Positions 1 through 6,766 are shown, numbered from the stretch's first letter. The stretch: DNA of 13,367 nucleotides from JAPHTQ01 sp051747405 (GCA_051747405.1 JBNJGC010000067.1:1-13367), one strand, 5' to 3'. Notes: a model not told the origin generated them from the letters alone. Program-made: numbers and translations.

Positions 1-561
1 ACTGAGGTGCTGGGCTACGCCGCCGGTTTACGCTTCGGTCTGGATGGCAGTGATTATCGTGTTTCCGGCAGTACCTCTTTAGAGCGTGTAGAGTCGGAGG
101 ATATTCTGGGCGAGAGCCGTGAGAGCAGCTTCTTCCGTGGAGGTCTCAGTATGGTCAAGCGTCTCAGCCCGCGCAGCTACAGTATGCTTAAGGGAAGTTG
201 GCAACACAGTAGCGCAAAGCTTATCCCCTCCACCGAGGTGTTCCAGATCGGTGGTCTCTATAGTGTTCGGGGTCATCCACAGGGTGCCCTCTCCGGCACT
301 CGCGGTTATTACACCCAGCTGGAGTGGCACTGGCAGGGTATGGCGTGGGCGGAGCCCTTTATCTTTGCAGATTACGGCAAGATCTGGGGGCAGAGCCCGA
401 AAAAAGACTCACTGCGCGGCTACGGCCTCGGCCTGAACTGGCACTGGGCTAAGCAGTGGAGCGGTGAGATCACCTACGGCTCAGGCGTTGAGGAGGTTAT
501 TCCCGGCGAGGGGGACTATCAAGTCTACCTGCGTCTTGTCTGGGCACAGCAGTGGCAGTAA
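1..561 (+). CDS. Two-partner-secretion outer-membrane transporter (ShlB/FhaC/HecB-like), 5' truncated by window edge
   Basis: The frame is open from the first base, so the start and the N-terminal POTRA region lie outside the window; 186 codons of the C-terminal beta-barrel remain. The visible mark is the VRG motif (VRGH, residues 89-92 of the fragment) after IGGLYS, followed by LSGTRGYY. This matches the conserved L6 loop of TpsB/Omp85 transporters, whose Arg reaches into the barrel. Alternating hydrophobic strands then run to the C-terminal stretch YLRLVWAQQWQ. TpsB proteins export a large TpsA exoprotein (haemagglutinin or haemolysin type) through the outer membrane; any partner gene would be upstream of the window. 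The last residue is not the usual Phe/Trp, as two residues follow the final Trp. The next gene starts 31 bases downstream on the same strand, so co-transcription is possible. Omp85-superfamily membership is firm; the TpsB subgroup is likely. Confidence 0.8.
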   Translation, partial: TEVLGYAAGLRFGLDGSDYRVSGSTSLERVESEDILGESRESSFFRGGLSMVKRLSPRSYSMLKGSWQHSSAKLIPSTEVFQIGGLYSVRGHPQGALSGTRGYYTQLEWHWQGMAWAEPFIFADYGKIWGQSPKKDSLRGYGLGLNWHWAKQWSGEITYGSGVEEVIPGEGDYQVYLRLVWAQQWQ

Positions 562-592
562 TTTTTTAGGCATAAACAGGGAATCACACACT

Positions 593-1330
593 ATGGCTAG
601 TCTGTTCTTCTACAAAGATATCGTGGCACTGAACCGTGAGGACCACGGCGACCTGCGTCTGGGTAACGCCGATGGTAAGGTGGAGTTCGCCGCCGAAACC
701 AATTTGATGCCATTGGCTGGGACTGAGTTCGGTCAGGCGGCACGTGACTATCCCATCGTCTTTGCCGGCGAAGAGGATGAGTTGGGGCCGGTCGCGATCC
801 TCGGTCTGCGCCAGGGGCAGAACCTCTTCGTTGAGAGTGCCGGCAACTGGTTGCCGGGCCACTACGTTCCAGCTTTCGTGCGTCGCTACCCGTTCATCCT
901 TGCAGAAACCGGTGAGGACGGGGACTTTACTGTCTGCATCGACCGCAGCTGGGAGGGCTTCGGAGCCGAAGAGGGGGATCTGTTGTTTGAGGAGGGTGAG
1001 GAGAGCAAGCGACTCAAGGAGATTATCGACTTCTTGCGGATGTTCCATGCCGAAATGTTGCGCACCCGAACCTTCACCAAAAAGCTCAAAGAGTTGGAGC
1101 TGTTGGTGCGCAAGGATATCCAGCTGACCGATGCCCAGGGTAACGCCTTTGCCATTCGTGACGCCCAGGTGGTGGATGAGGAGCGTCTGGCCAAGCTTGA
1201 GGACGAACAGGTGCTAGCCCTGCACAAGGAGGGGTTCCTCGGTTGGATCTACGCCCACCTCATCTCACTGGGTAACACCACACGATTGCTCACCCGTGCC
1301 GAGACGCTAAAGCAGACCAAGGCTGCCTAG
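593..1330 (+). CDS. SapC family protein
   Basis: A 245-residue protein starting MASLFFYKDIVALNR. The opening (short hydrophobic start, aromatic-Tyr-Lys, then LNREDHGDLRL), the segment NLMPLAGTEFGQAARDYPIVF (about residues 37-57) and the charged C-terminal half fit the SapC family (PF07277). The name comes from a Campylobacter S-layer-associated gene; the biochemical role in Proteobacteria is not established. No signal peptide and no membrane segment are visible, so it looks cytoplasmic. The ATG at 593 is chosen because the family's N-terminus begins there and CAGGGA lies about 7 bases upstream; the frame stays open further up but overlaps the preceding transporter gene. It is convergent with thrB, with 55 bases between the stops. 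The neighbouring secretion transporter hints at a surface or export role, which is inference only. Confidence 0.8.
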   Translation: MASLFFYKDIVALNREDHGDLRLGNADGKVEFAAETNLMPLAGTEFGQAARDYPIVFAGEEDELGPVAILGLRQGQNLFVESAGNWLPGHYVPAFVRRYPFILAETGEDGDFTVCIDRSWEGFGAEEGDLLFEEGEESKRLKEIIDFLRMFHAEMLRTRTFTKKLKELELLVRKDIQLTDAQGNAFAIRDAQVVDEERLAKLEDEQVLALHKEGFLGWIYAHLISLGNTTRLLTRAETLKQTKAA

Positions 1331-1385
1331 ATCTGGTGGCATAGTGGCCGGTTCGCATGGAGGCGAGCCAGCAGCTTGAGCCTAT

Positions 1386-2342
1386 TTACACCTGATTCCA
1401 GAGCGCCTGTAGCTGCGCCAGCTGCTGTTTGCGCGCCTCGAGGATGGTGCGGAAAACAGCCGGATCCTTGATGTGGGTGAGTTCGCCTTCGCGGGGGAAG
1501 TGCTTGTCCTGAAGCCGTGAGAGCCAGAAGCGCAGTGCGGCGGCGCGAAGCATCACCGGCCATGCCTGTGCCTCGTCGGTAGTGAAGGGGCGGGCCTTTT
1601 TATAGGCGCCGAGCAGGGCAAGCACCTTGTCCCCGTCCAGTTCACCGCGGTCATTACCACACCAATCATTGACGGTTACGGCTACGTCGTAGAGCAGCAC
1701 ATCGTTGCAGGCGTAGTAGAAATCGATAAGGCCGGTTAGTGTTTCGCCCTTAAAAAGGGCGTTGTCGCGGAAGAGATCGGCATGAATCACCCCACGCGGC
1801 AGATTGTCGAAGCGGTGGGAGCGTTGAAAGTGCAGCTCCTCATCAAGCAGGGCCAGCTCATCGCCATTGAGCTTATCGCTGAGGCGCTCACGGGCAGTGT
1901 GCCACCAGTGAGGGCCCCGGTCGTTCTCGCGCCGGTCCTCGAAGCTCTGCCCCGCCACATGCATCCTCCCCAGCGCTTCACCCAGAGCACGGCACTGGGC
2001 CACGCTGGGCTGCTCCACTCCCGCACCGGAGAGGCGCATCACCAGTGCTGCGGGCTTGCCGTTGAGTTGGCGCAGGTAGCGACCACTGTTGTCGGCGATG
2101 GGGTGGGCGCTGGGGATGCCGTGTTCGGCGAGGAAGGCCATTAGGTCGAGAAAGTAACCCAGCTCCTCTGCGCTATGGTTTTCGAACAGGGTGAGCACCA
2201 GGGGCTTTTCACTGGTAGTGACAAAGTAGTTGGTATTTTCGATCCCAGCGCTGATGCCCTGATAATCGACAAGCTTGCCAAGGGGGTAGTGGCTGAGGAA
2301 GGCCTCCAGCTCGTCCCTTTCGACCACGGTGTAGACAGACAT
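1386..2342 (-). CDS. thrB: Homoserine kinase (APH-fold ThrB)
   Basis: Phosphorylates L-homoserine to O-phosphohomoserine with ATP, the branch-point step of threonine synthesis, in the cytoplasm. This is the aminoglycoside-phosphotransferase-fold form found in Pseudomonas and many Proteobacteria, not the GHMP-fold enzyme of E. coli. The 318-residue length is usual. Visible motifs: a nucleotide loop GISAGIENTNYFV (residues 29-41), the catalytic loop HADLFRDN (187-194, with His187, Asp189 and Asn194), and the metal-binding Asp207 in LIDFYYACND, followed by DVAVTVNDWC, a family hallmark. The ATG at 2342 gives the family N-terminus MSVYTVVERDELEAFL; no strong Shine-Dalgarno is visible. It follows the DUF2782 gene on the same strand with a 155-base gap, an arrangement also seen in Pseudomonas next to polA. 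No key residue is missing. Confidence 0.95.
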   Translation of the reverse strand: MSVYTVVERDELEAFLSHYPLGKLVDYQGISAGIENTNYFVTTSEKPLVLTLFENHSAEELGYFLDLMAFLAEHGIPSAHPIADNSGRYLRQLNGKPAALVMRLSGAGVEQPSVAQCRALGEALGRMHVAGQSFEDRRENDRGPHWWHTARERLSDKLNGDELALLDEELHFQRSHRFDNLPRGVIHADLFRDNALFKGETLTGLIDFYYACNDVLLYDVAVTVNDWCGNDRGELDGDKVLALLGAYKKARPFTTDEAQAWPVMLRAAALRFWLSRLQDKHFPREGELTHIKDPAVFRTILEARKQQLAQLQALWNQV

Positions 2343-2412
2343 AAAATGTACGGTTCGTTTTGCAGTGGCGTGATCTTATCCCCCTGTGCGTCGGAATGAC
2401 ATAGGTGGGTGT

Positions 2413-2487
2413 AAAAAAACCTTTTTCACAGAGGGGCAGTTGTGACTCGGGTCTCAGGCCGGTAGAGGGTGGTGGTGCGCCCCTCTG
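2413..2487 (-). terminator. Possible terminator or attenuating structure between DUF2782 gene and thrB
   Basis: On the minus strand, just after the DUF2782 stop, a 9-bp inverted repeat (CAGAGGGGC at 2429-2437 and GCCCCTCTG at 2479-2487, separated by 41 bases) is followed within about 15 bases by a run of seven T (complement of 2413-2419). The loop is long and the T-run is not adjacent to the stem, so this is not a classical intrinsic terminator. It may attenuate transcription into thrB or be chance. Confidence 0.25.
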
Positions 2488-2497
2488 GGCAGGGTCA

Positions 2498-2824
2498 TCA
2501 CCAGGTAAAGATCCGCCACTGGACCACCTCGGGGTTATCCAGACCGTTACGTCGGGTCTCCAGGCTGCCGTCACCGTCGGTGTCCACCAGGTAGTATGGC
2601 TTTCCCATGGCCGGGGTGATCTTTATCATGTAGAGCTGACCGCTAACTCGGTACTCCTCAATCGTGTCATCACCGCGGCGGATGATGGTGACCTCCGGCT
2701 CCAGCTCCTGGTCGCTGCCGGCGGGAACGCTATCGGGCAAAGGCGGGGGGAGCGGGATCTCCTGTTGGGCGGAGGCTGCGGTGCTCAACAGCAGCCCGGT
2801 AAACAGTAGTGCGTATCTGCGCAT
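2498..2824 (-). CDS. DUF2782 family small exported protein
   Basis: A 108-residue protein with a clear signal peptide: MRR, a hydrophobic core ALLFTGLLLS, and a likely cleavage after Ala-Ser-Ala near residue 19. It continues with a proline-rich linker (IPLPPPLPDS) and a compact domain containing EVTIIRRGDDTIEEYRVSG, YMIKITPAMGKPYYLVD and a C-terminal VVQWRIFTW. This matches DUF2782 (PF11191), a gammaproteobacterial family of unknown function whose genes typically lie between polA and thrB. The mature protein should be periplasmic. There are no cysteines, so it is not a lipoprotein. The ATG at 2824 is supported by AAGGA about 7 bases upstream. The position beside polA and thrB is the conserved synteny of the family. 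Function is not known. Confidence 0.85.
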   Translation of the reverse strand: MRRYALLFTGLLLSTAASAQQEIPLPPPLPDSVPAGSDQELEPEVTIIRRGDDTIEEYRVSGQLYMIKITPAMGKPYYLVDTDGDGSLETRRNGLDNPEVVQWRIFTW

Positions 2825-2875
2825 GGTCGTTCCTTACAGCTCCGGCGGGGCGTCTGGCCCAGTTGAAAAAGCGTT

Positions 2876-2906
2876 GGCGTTCGCAACGCCCGTTGGATCT
2901 ATTGTA
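2876..2906 (-). promoter_or_regulatory. Possible -10 element and leader hairpin upstream of the DUF2782 gene
   Basis: On the minus strand TACAAT (complement of 2901-2906) resembles a sigma70 -10 box about 77 bases before the DUF2782 start, but no convincing -35 box lies at the right distance. Just downstream, 2876-2890 forms a 6-bp hairpin (GGCGTT / AACGCC, three-base loop) that would sit at the 5' end of the transcript. Weak evidence. Confidence 0.22.
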
Positions 2907-2991
2907 TCAGGCTCTACGGTAAAGGCCTCTATAACGTGACTCAGATCGCAGGGTAACTGCAAGCCTTTCCAAGGCTGAGGCTGCCGCTGGT

Positions 2992-3372
2992 TCAGGTTGG
3001 AGCGTTGACCGCACGGAGTATCCCCTCGTGCATAAACCGCTCGCCGAAGTTCAGTAGTAGCCCCAGGCGCTTGTCCGCCAGGCGCAGGTAGGTGAGCAGA
3101 CGTTTTTTATGGGTTGTGGTCAGTTGGTCGAGACACTCGAGCTCGACGATGACGCTGTCATTGACCACCAGATCGGCCTGAAAGCCTTCATCGAAGATGA
3201 TTCCCTTGTAGCGAATGGCCAGGGGGACATTGCGTGTAACCGCCAGGCCCTGTCTGCGCAGCTCTTCGCAGAGGGTGACCTCGTAGACTCGCTCCAGCAG
3301 TCCCGGCCCCAGCTCGCGGTGGATATCCAGCGCCGCCTGTTCGACACGTTTGCCAATCTCACGTTCATTCAT
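2992..3372 (-). CDS. GxxExxY family protein with substituted active-site positions
   Basis: A 126-residue protein of the GxxExxY family (PF13366), which has a PD-(D/E)XK nuclease-like fold and is widespread and mobile in bacteria and archaea; its physiological role is unsettled. The name motif is intact: G24-LL-E27-RV-Y30 inside LGPGLLERVYE. Asp67 (ADLVV) and Glu77 (VELEC) fit the acidic core. The expected Lys of the ExK motif is Glu79 (GAG, one transition from AAG). The Gln usually found before LLTYL is Arg91. The ATG at 3372 is preferred over one 39 bases upstream because AAGGGAG lies 8 bases before it and homologues start near MNEREIG. Either it has a non-catalytic role or it is an early-decay copy. 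It lies alone on its strand, about 170 bases from the DUF2782 gene. Confidence 0.82.
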   Translation of the reverse strand: MNEREIGKRVEQAALDIHRELGPGLLERVYEVTLCEELRRQGLAVTRNVPLAIRYKGIIFDEGFQADLVVNDSVIVELECLDQLTTTHKKRLLTYLRLADKRLGLLLNFGERFMHEGILRAVNAPT

Positions 3373-3496
3373 CACGGCAACTCCCTTGCGTGGTTGGTTG
3401 GAGAGAGCCATCCATGCTAGGGGAGGGTGCGGCGGCGAGTAAAGCAGGAGCGCTTAGGGGTGTGATGCTCTCCACAGTTTAGGCGGTGCGGGCAAT

Positions 3497-3519
3497 AAAA
3501 AACCGGCACAAGGCCGGTT
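3497..3519 (-). terminator. Intrinsic terminator (minus strand) of the small unit upstream of polA
   Basis: AACCGGC (3501-3507) and GCCGGTT (3513-3519) form a perfect 7-bp stem with a five-base loop. Read on the minus strand, the stem runs into TTTTTTATT, a proper U-tract; the plus-strand side is not followed by T. It therefore ends a minus-strand transcript. The only candidate source is the 3530-3643 unit, whose stop codon lies 10 bases before the stem. Confidence 0.75.
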
Positions 3520-3636
3520 CTGAACATTATTATTCTATCTCCCCCATCGCTCCATCTGCGTTCATGTCCGCCGACGCCCGCTTGCTGTTGTTGTTGCCGG
3601 TGCCTTTGGAGGCGGGCTGCACGATGTGCTCGGGTG
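3497..3636 (-). ncRNA. Candidate short transcript (sRNA or small-protein mRNA) between the GxxExxY gene and polA
   Basis: A sigma70-like promoter (3642-3670, minus) and an intrinsic terminator (3497-3519) face the same way and delimit a transcript of roughly 140 bases, divergent from polA. The predicted start at about 3635 lies inside the first codons of the 37-codon frame, so with this promoter that frame's ATG would not be transcribed. Two readings are open: a regulatory RNA, or a small-protein mRNA with another promoter or an internal start (GTG near 3622 or ATG near 3565). I do not recognise it as a known RNA family. Confidence 0.42.
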
Positions 3637-3643
3637 AAAACAT
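3530..3643 (-). CDS. Candidate 37-residue small protein
   Basis: An uninterrupted ATG-to-TAA frame of 37 codons beginning MFSPEHIVQPASKGTG, then an Asn run and a polar, acidic C-terminus ending GAMGEIE. No signal peptide, membrane segment or cysteine is present, and it looks disordered. In its favour: the stop falls 10 bases before a good terminator on the same strand, and an AT-rich promoter zone lies upstream. Against it: only a weak GGA precedes the ATG, and the best promoter's -10 box overlaps the ATG, so translation would need an upstream promoter or a leaderless or internal start. Function unknown. Confidence 0.3.
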   Translation of the reverse strand: MFSPEHIVQPASKGTGNNNSKRASADMNADGAMGEIE

Positions 3644-3670
3644 TAAATCCGTTTGTAACCAAATTGTCAA
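3642..3670 (-). promoter_or_regulatory. Sigma70-type promoter, minus strand, upstream of polA
   Basis: Read on the minus strand, a perfect TTGACA -35 box (complement of 3665-3670) is followed by a 17-base spacer and TTTAAT (complement of 3642-3647), five of six to the -10 consensus. This is the best sigma70 match I noticed in the window. Predicted start is about 3635, directed into the small unit ending at the 3497-3519 terminator. Confidence 0.6.
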
Positions 3671-3692
3671 CATTTGGAGCGTGTGTTAGTTA

Positions 3693-3720
3693 TTGATAAT
3701 AAAGTAAATTAGTGTATTAG
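3693..3720 (+). promoter_or_regulatory. Possible polA promoter
   Basis: TTGATA (3693-3698, five of six to consensus), a 16-base spacer, then TATTAG (3715-3720, four of six) in a strongly AT-rich tract. It would start transcription near 3727 and give polA a leader of about 95 bases. It is arranged back to back with the minus-strand promoter at 3642-3670. Confidence 0.4.
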
Positions 3721-3822
3721 CGCGCTCTAATCTTCTGGTCCGACAGGATGGTGCCGGTTGCGGTATTCCTTGGCAAGATGGTTTATCCTGCACGCCTTTA
3801 GAGAGTGAAGTGGTGTAGTACG

Positions 3823-6522
3823 ATGCCCGATAAGGATCACAAAACCCTGGTGCTGGTGGACGGCTCCTCCTACCTCTACCGCGCTTTCCACGCCATGCCG
3901 GCGCTGACCAACTCCAAGGGTGAGCCCACCGGCGCAGTCTACGGCGTGACCAATATGCTTCGCCGTCTGCTCAAGGATTACGACCCGGCCCACGTGGCCG
4001 TGGTATTCGACGCCAAGGGCAAGACCTTCCGCGACGAGATCTACCCCGAGTACAAGGCCAATCGCCCGCCGATGCCCGACGACCTGCGCCGTCAGATCGA
4101 ACCGATCCACGCCATTGTGCGTGCCATGGGTTTTCCGCTGCTCTGTATCGACGGGGTGGAGGCGGACGATGTGATCGGCACCCTGGCCAAGCAGGCCGAG
4201 CAGCAGGGAATGAGGGTGATCGTCTCCACCGGAGACAAGGATATGGCGCAACTGGTCAATGAGCACGTCACCTTGGTCAACACCATGACCGAGACCGAGA
4301 TGGACCCGGACGGAGTGGTGGAGAAATTCGGTATCCCGGCAGAGCGTATCGTCGACTACCTGGCCCTCATCGGCGACACCGTGGACAATGTCCCCGGCGT
4401 ACCCAAGGTGGGACCGAAGACGGCGGTCAAGTGGTTGGAACAGTACGGCTCGCTGGATGCGATCATCGAACATGCCGATGAGTTCAAGGGCAAGGTGGGG
4501 GAGTACCTGCGCGAGAGTCTGCAGCAGCTGCCCTTATCGAAGGAGCTGGTGACCATCAAGTGCGACGTGGCGATGGATCTCAAACCACTGCAGCTGGAGC
4601 GGTCCGCGCCCGATACCCAGGCTCTGCGCGAACTCTACTCCGAGATGGAGTTCAAAACCTGGCTCGCGGAGTTGCTGGGCGGCGCCGATACCGCTGAGGA
4701 GAAGGGCGCAGAACGGGAGGCGGAGTACGAGACCGTGCTCGATTGGCAGCGCTTCGATAGTTGGCTGGAGAGGCTCAAGGCGTCCGAACTGTTCGCCTTC
4801 GACACCGAGACCACCAGCCTCAACTACATGGACGCGCAGATTGTCGGCCTCTCCTTCGCCGTCGTCCCCAACGAGGCCGCCTACGTGCCGCTGGCCCACA
4901 GCTACCCCGGCGCGCCGGAGCAGCTGCCGCGGGACCAGGTGCTGGAGAAACTCAAGCCCTTACTGGAGGACGACAAGGCGCTCAAGGTGGGGCAGAACCT
5001 CAAGTACGACAAGGGAGTGCTCATCAACCACGGTATCGAGCTGCGAGGCATCGCCCACGACACCATGCTCGAATCCTATGTGCTCGACTCCACCGCCACC
5101 CGCCACGACATGGACTCCCTGGCGCTGAAGTACCTCGGCACCAAGACCACCAAATACGAGGAGATCGCCGGCAAGGGGGCCAAACAGATCGGTTTCAACG
5201 AGGTGAGTATTGAGCAGGCCGCCCCCTACGCGGCGGAGGATGCCGATATCACCCTGCGGCTGCACAATGTGTTGTGGCCAAAGCTCGAGTCGATAGCGCC
5301 GCTGGCGCAGCTCTACCGAGAGCTGGAGGTGCCGCTACTGAGCGTGCTGTCGAAGATGGAGCGCAACGGTGTGCTGGTGGATCAGGCGATGCTGGAGCAG
5401 CAGAGCCGTGAGCTGAGCGAAAAGATGGACGCCATCCAAAAGCGGGCCTATGAGGAGGCGGGAGAGGCGTTCAACCTCGGCTCACCCAAGCAGATCCAGG
5501 GTATTTTGTTCGACAAATTGGGCCTGCCGGTAAAGAAGAAGACCCCCAAGGGGCAGCCCTCCACCGCCGAGGAGGTGCTGGAGGAGCTGGCGTTGGACTA
5601 CCCGCTGCCGCGCCTGATCCTCGACTATCGCTCGCTCTCCAAACTCAAATCCACCTACACCGACAAGCTGCCCAGGATGATCAACCCGCACACCGGTCGG
5701 CTGCACACCTCCTACCATCAGGCGGTGGCCGCCACCGGCAGGCTCTCCTCCTCCGAGCCCAACCTACAGAACATCCCGGTGCGCACCGAGGAGGGGCGGC
5801 GGATCCGCCAGGCGTTCATCGCCGAGAAGGGCTACTGCATCCTCGCCGCCGACTACTCCCAGATTGAACTGCGCATCATGGCCCACCTCTCCGGCGACAA
5901 GGGGCTGCTCAAGGCCTTTGAGCAGGGTGAAGATATCCATCGCGCCACCGCCGCGGAGGTCTTCGGTGTCGCGCTGGCCGAGGTCAGCGCCGAGCAGCGC
6001 CGCAGCGCCAAGGCGATCAACTTTGGCCTGATCTACGGCATGTCCGCCTTCGGTTTGGCCAAACAGCTGGGGATCCAGCGCGATGCGGCGCAGAACTACG
6101 TCGACCTCTACTTCGAACGCTACCCCGGCGTGCGTGACTATATGGATAAAACCCGCGAGCTGGCGCGAGAGCAGGGCTATGTGGAGACCGTCTTCGGTCG
6201 TCGCCTCTACATCCCCGAGATCAAATCGAGCAACGGCCAGCGCCGCCAGTACGCCGAGCGCACCGCCATCAATGCGCCGATGCAGGGTACCGCCGCCGAC
6301 ATCATCAAGCGAGCGATGCTCACGGTGGATGGCTGGCTGGCAGAGCAGCCCGATGTACACATGGTGATGCAGGTGCACGATGAGCTGGTGTTCGAGGTGC
6401 CACAGCAGCGGTTGCAGGAGGTCGCAGAACAGGTGAACGCCATGATGAGCGGTGCCGCCGAGTTGCGCGTCCCGCTGCTGGTGGAGGCCGGCAGCGGCGC
6501 CAACTGGGGTGAGGCGCACTAA
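3823..6522 (+). CDS. polA: DNA polymerase I
   Basis: Repair and Okazaki-fragment-processing polymerase, 899 residues, full length. Three domains are visible. (1) 5'-3' exonuclease, about 1-290: LVDGSSYLYRAFHAMP, YPEYKANRPPMPDDLR, GVEADDVIG, STGDKDM and the helix-hairpin-helix GVPKVGPKTA. (2) 3'-5' proofreading exonuclease with DEDDy residues intact: Asp327/Glu329 (FDTETT), Asp396 (NLKYDK), Tyr469 and Asp473 (YAAEDAD). (3) Polymerase: motif A DYSQIELRIMAHLSG (Asp677), motif B with Lys730 (RRSAKAINFGLIYG), motif C QVHDELVFEV (His852, Asp853, Glu854). The ATG at 3823 is preferred to an in-frame GTG at 3805 because homologues begin just before the VDGSSYLYRAFHA motif; the Shine-Dalgarno is weak for both. 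It is followed by the sRNA candidate and convergent engB. No substitutions seen at catalytic positions. Confidence 0.98.
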   Translation: MPDKDHKTLVLVDGSSYLYRAFHAMPALTNSKGEPTGAVYGVTNMLRRLLKDYDPAHVAVVFDAKGKTFRDEIYPEYKANRPPMPDDLRRQIEPIHAIVRAMGFPLLCIDGVEADDVIGTLAKQAEQQGMRVIVSTGDKDMAQLVNEHVTLVNTMTETEMDPDGVVEKFGIPAERIVDYLALIGDTVDNVPGVPKVGPKTAVKWLEQYGSLDAIIEHADEFKGKVGEYLRESLQQLPLSKELVTIKCDVAMDLKPLQLERSAPDTQALRELYSEMEFKTWLAELLGGADTAEEKGAEREAEYETVLDWQRFDSWLERLKASELFAFDTETTSLNYMDAQIVGLSFAVVPNEAAYVPLAHSYPGAPEQLPRDQVLEKLKPLLEDDKALKVGQNLKYDKGVLINHGIELRGIAHDTMLESYVLDSTATRHDMDSLALKYLGTKTTKYEEIAGKGAKQIGFNEVSIEQAAPYAAEDADITLRLHNVLWPKLESIAPLAQLYRELEVPLLSVLSKMERNGVLVDQAMLEQQSRELSEKMDAIQKRAYEEAGEAFNLGSPKQIQGILFDKLGLPVKKKTPKGQPSTAEEVLEELALDYPLPRLILDYRSLSKLKSTYTDKLPRMINPHTGRLHTSYHQAVAATGRLSSSEPNLQNIPVRTEEGRRIRQAFIAEKGYCILAADYSQIELRIMAHLSGDKGLLKAFEQGEDIHRATAAEVFGVALAEVSAEQRRSAKAINFGLIYGMSAFGLAKQLGIQRDAAQNYVDLYFERYPGVRDYMDKTRELAREQGYVETVFGRRLYIPEIKSSNGQRRQYAERTAINAPMQGTAADIIKRAMLTVDGWLAEQPDVHMVMQVHDELVFEVPQQRLQEVAEQVNAMMSGAAELRVPLLVEAGSGANWGEAH

Positions 6523-6564
6523 GGCCGCGGCGCAACAGCCCGTGGATGGTTAAGCGCCAGGCGT

Positions 6565-6591
6565 GAACTTTCTCCCAAAGCTGCGGTCAGA
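6565..6591 (+). promoter_or_regulatory. SigmaE/AlgU-like promoter for the polA-downstream sRNA candidate
   Basis: GAACTT (6565-6570), a 15-base spacer and GTCAGA (6586-6591) match the extracytoplasmic sigmaE pattern (GAACTT, 15-16 bases, TCNNA/GTCNAA type -10). The start would fall near 6597, at the foot of the first hairpin of the candidate RNA. P. aeruginosa ErsA, at the same locus, is known to depend on the envelope-stress sigma factor AlgU, so promoter type and place agree. Confidence 0.6.
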
Positions 6592-6596
6592 TCCAG

Positions 6597-6720
6597 TGCG
6601 CGACCATCGCGCACTCCCGTTCTCTCCTTGCGGGATACGTCCGGCAAATCTCTCCCCAAGATGACCGGACCGACTTGACCCTGATCGCCCCTCCCCAATC
6701 CGCGATCGGGGTCTTTTTTT
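6597..6720 (+). ncRNA. Candidate regulatory sRNA in the polA-engB gap (Spot 42/ErsA locus)
   Basis: Roughly 124 bases transcribed in the polA direction. Parts in order: a perfect 8-bp 5' hairpin (AGTGCGCG 6595-6602 / CGCGCACT 6608-6615); a small hairpin CCCG (6616-6619) / CGGG (6631-6634) whose loop holds TCTCTCCTT, complementary to a Shine-Dalgarno AAGGAGAGA; a 6-bp hairpin GTCCGG (6639-6644) / CCGGAC (6665-6670) whose 20-base loop holds TCTCTCCCC; and a 12-bp terminator hairpin with T7. Unpaired CU-rich seeds plus an intrinsic terminator are typical of Hfq-dependent sRNAs that block translation. Spot 42 (E. coli) and ErsA (P. aeruginosa) occupy this same gap; the sigmaE-like promoter favours an ErsA-type RNA. 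Homology by sequence is not shown here; targets are unknown. Confidence 0.65.
6677..6720 (+). terminator. Intrinsic terminator of the sRNA candidate
   Basis: GACCCTGATCGC (6677-6688) pairs with GCGATCGGGGTC (6702-6713) over 12 bp with a single G-T wobble and a 13-base C-rich loop; it is followed directly by TTTTTTT (6714-6720). It is a strong Rho-independent terminator in the plus direction. It ends the sRNA candidate and would also stop polA read-through. Confidence 0.9.
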
Positions 6721-6747
6721 GCGCGCAACTACTCGCCCCTGAACATA

Positions 6748-6766
6748 AACCGCAAGGGCGCGAAGG
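6748..6766 (+). repeat. Direct repeat copy 1 (AACCGCAARGGCGCGRAGG)
   Basis: Matches 6934-6952 at 17 of 19 positions. The CGCAAAG/GCGCGAAGG wording is, from memory, a recurring intergenic repeat that often accompanies GxxExxY genes; that association is recollection, not tested. It lies in the 400-base stretch 6721-7118, where I see no convincing gene. Confidence 0.45.

Noticed and set aside
1350..1369. Hairpin between the SapC gene and thrB as a convergent terminator
   Set aside because: The 7-bp stem (GGTTCGC/GCGAGCC) has a G-T pair and no T-run on either strand.
3805..3822. GTG start of polA six codons upstream of the chosen ATG
   Set aside because: No better ribosome site and the extra residues are not typical of PolA N-termini.
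3727..4473. Open frame antisense to the 5' part of polA (248 codons)
   Set aside because: His/Gly/Val-rich shadow translation without family features; polA on the other strand is unambiguous.
6550..6730. Small minus-strand frames across the polA-engB gap as protein genes
   Set aside because: They run antisense through a clear promoter-hairpin-terminator unit and show no ribosome site or family feature.
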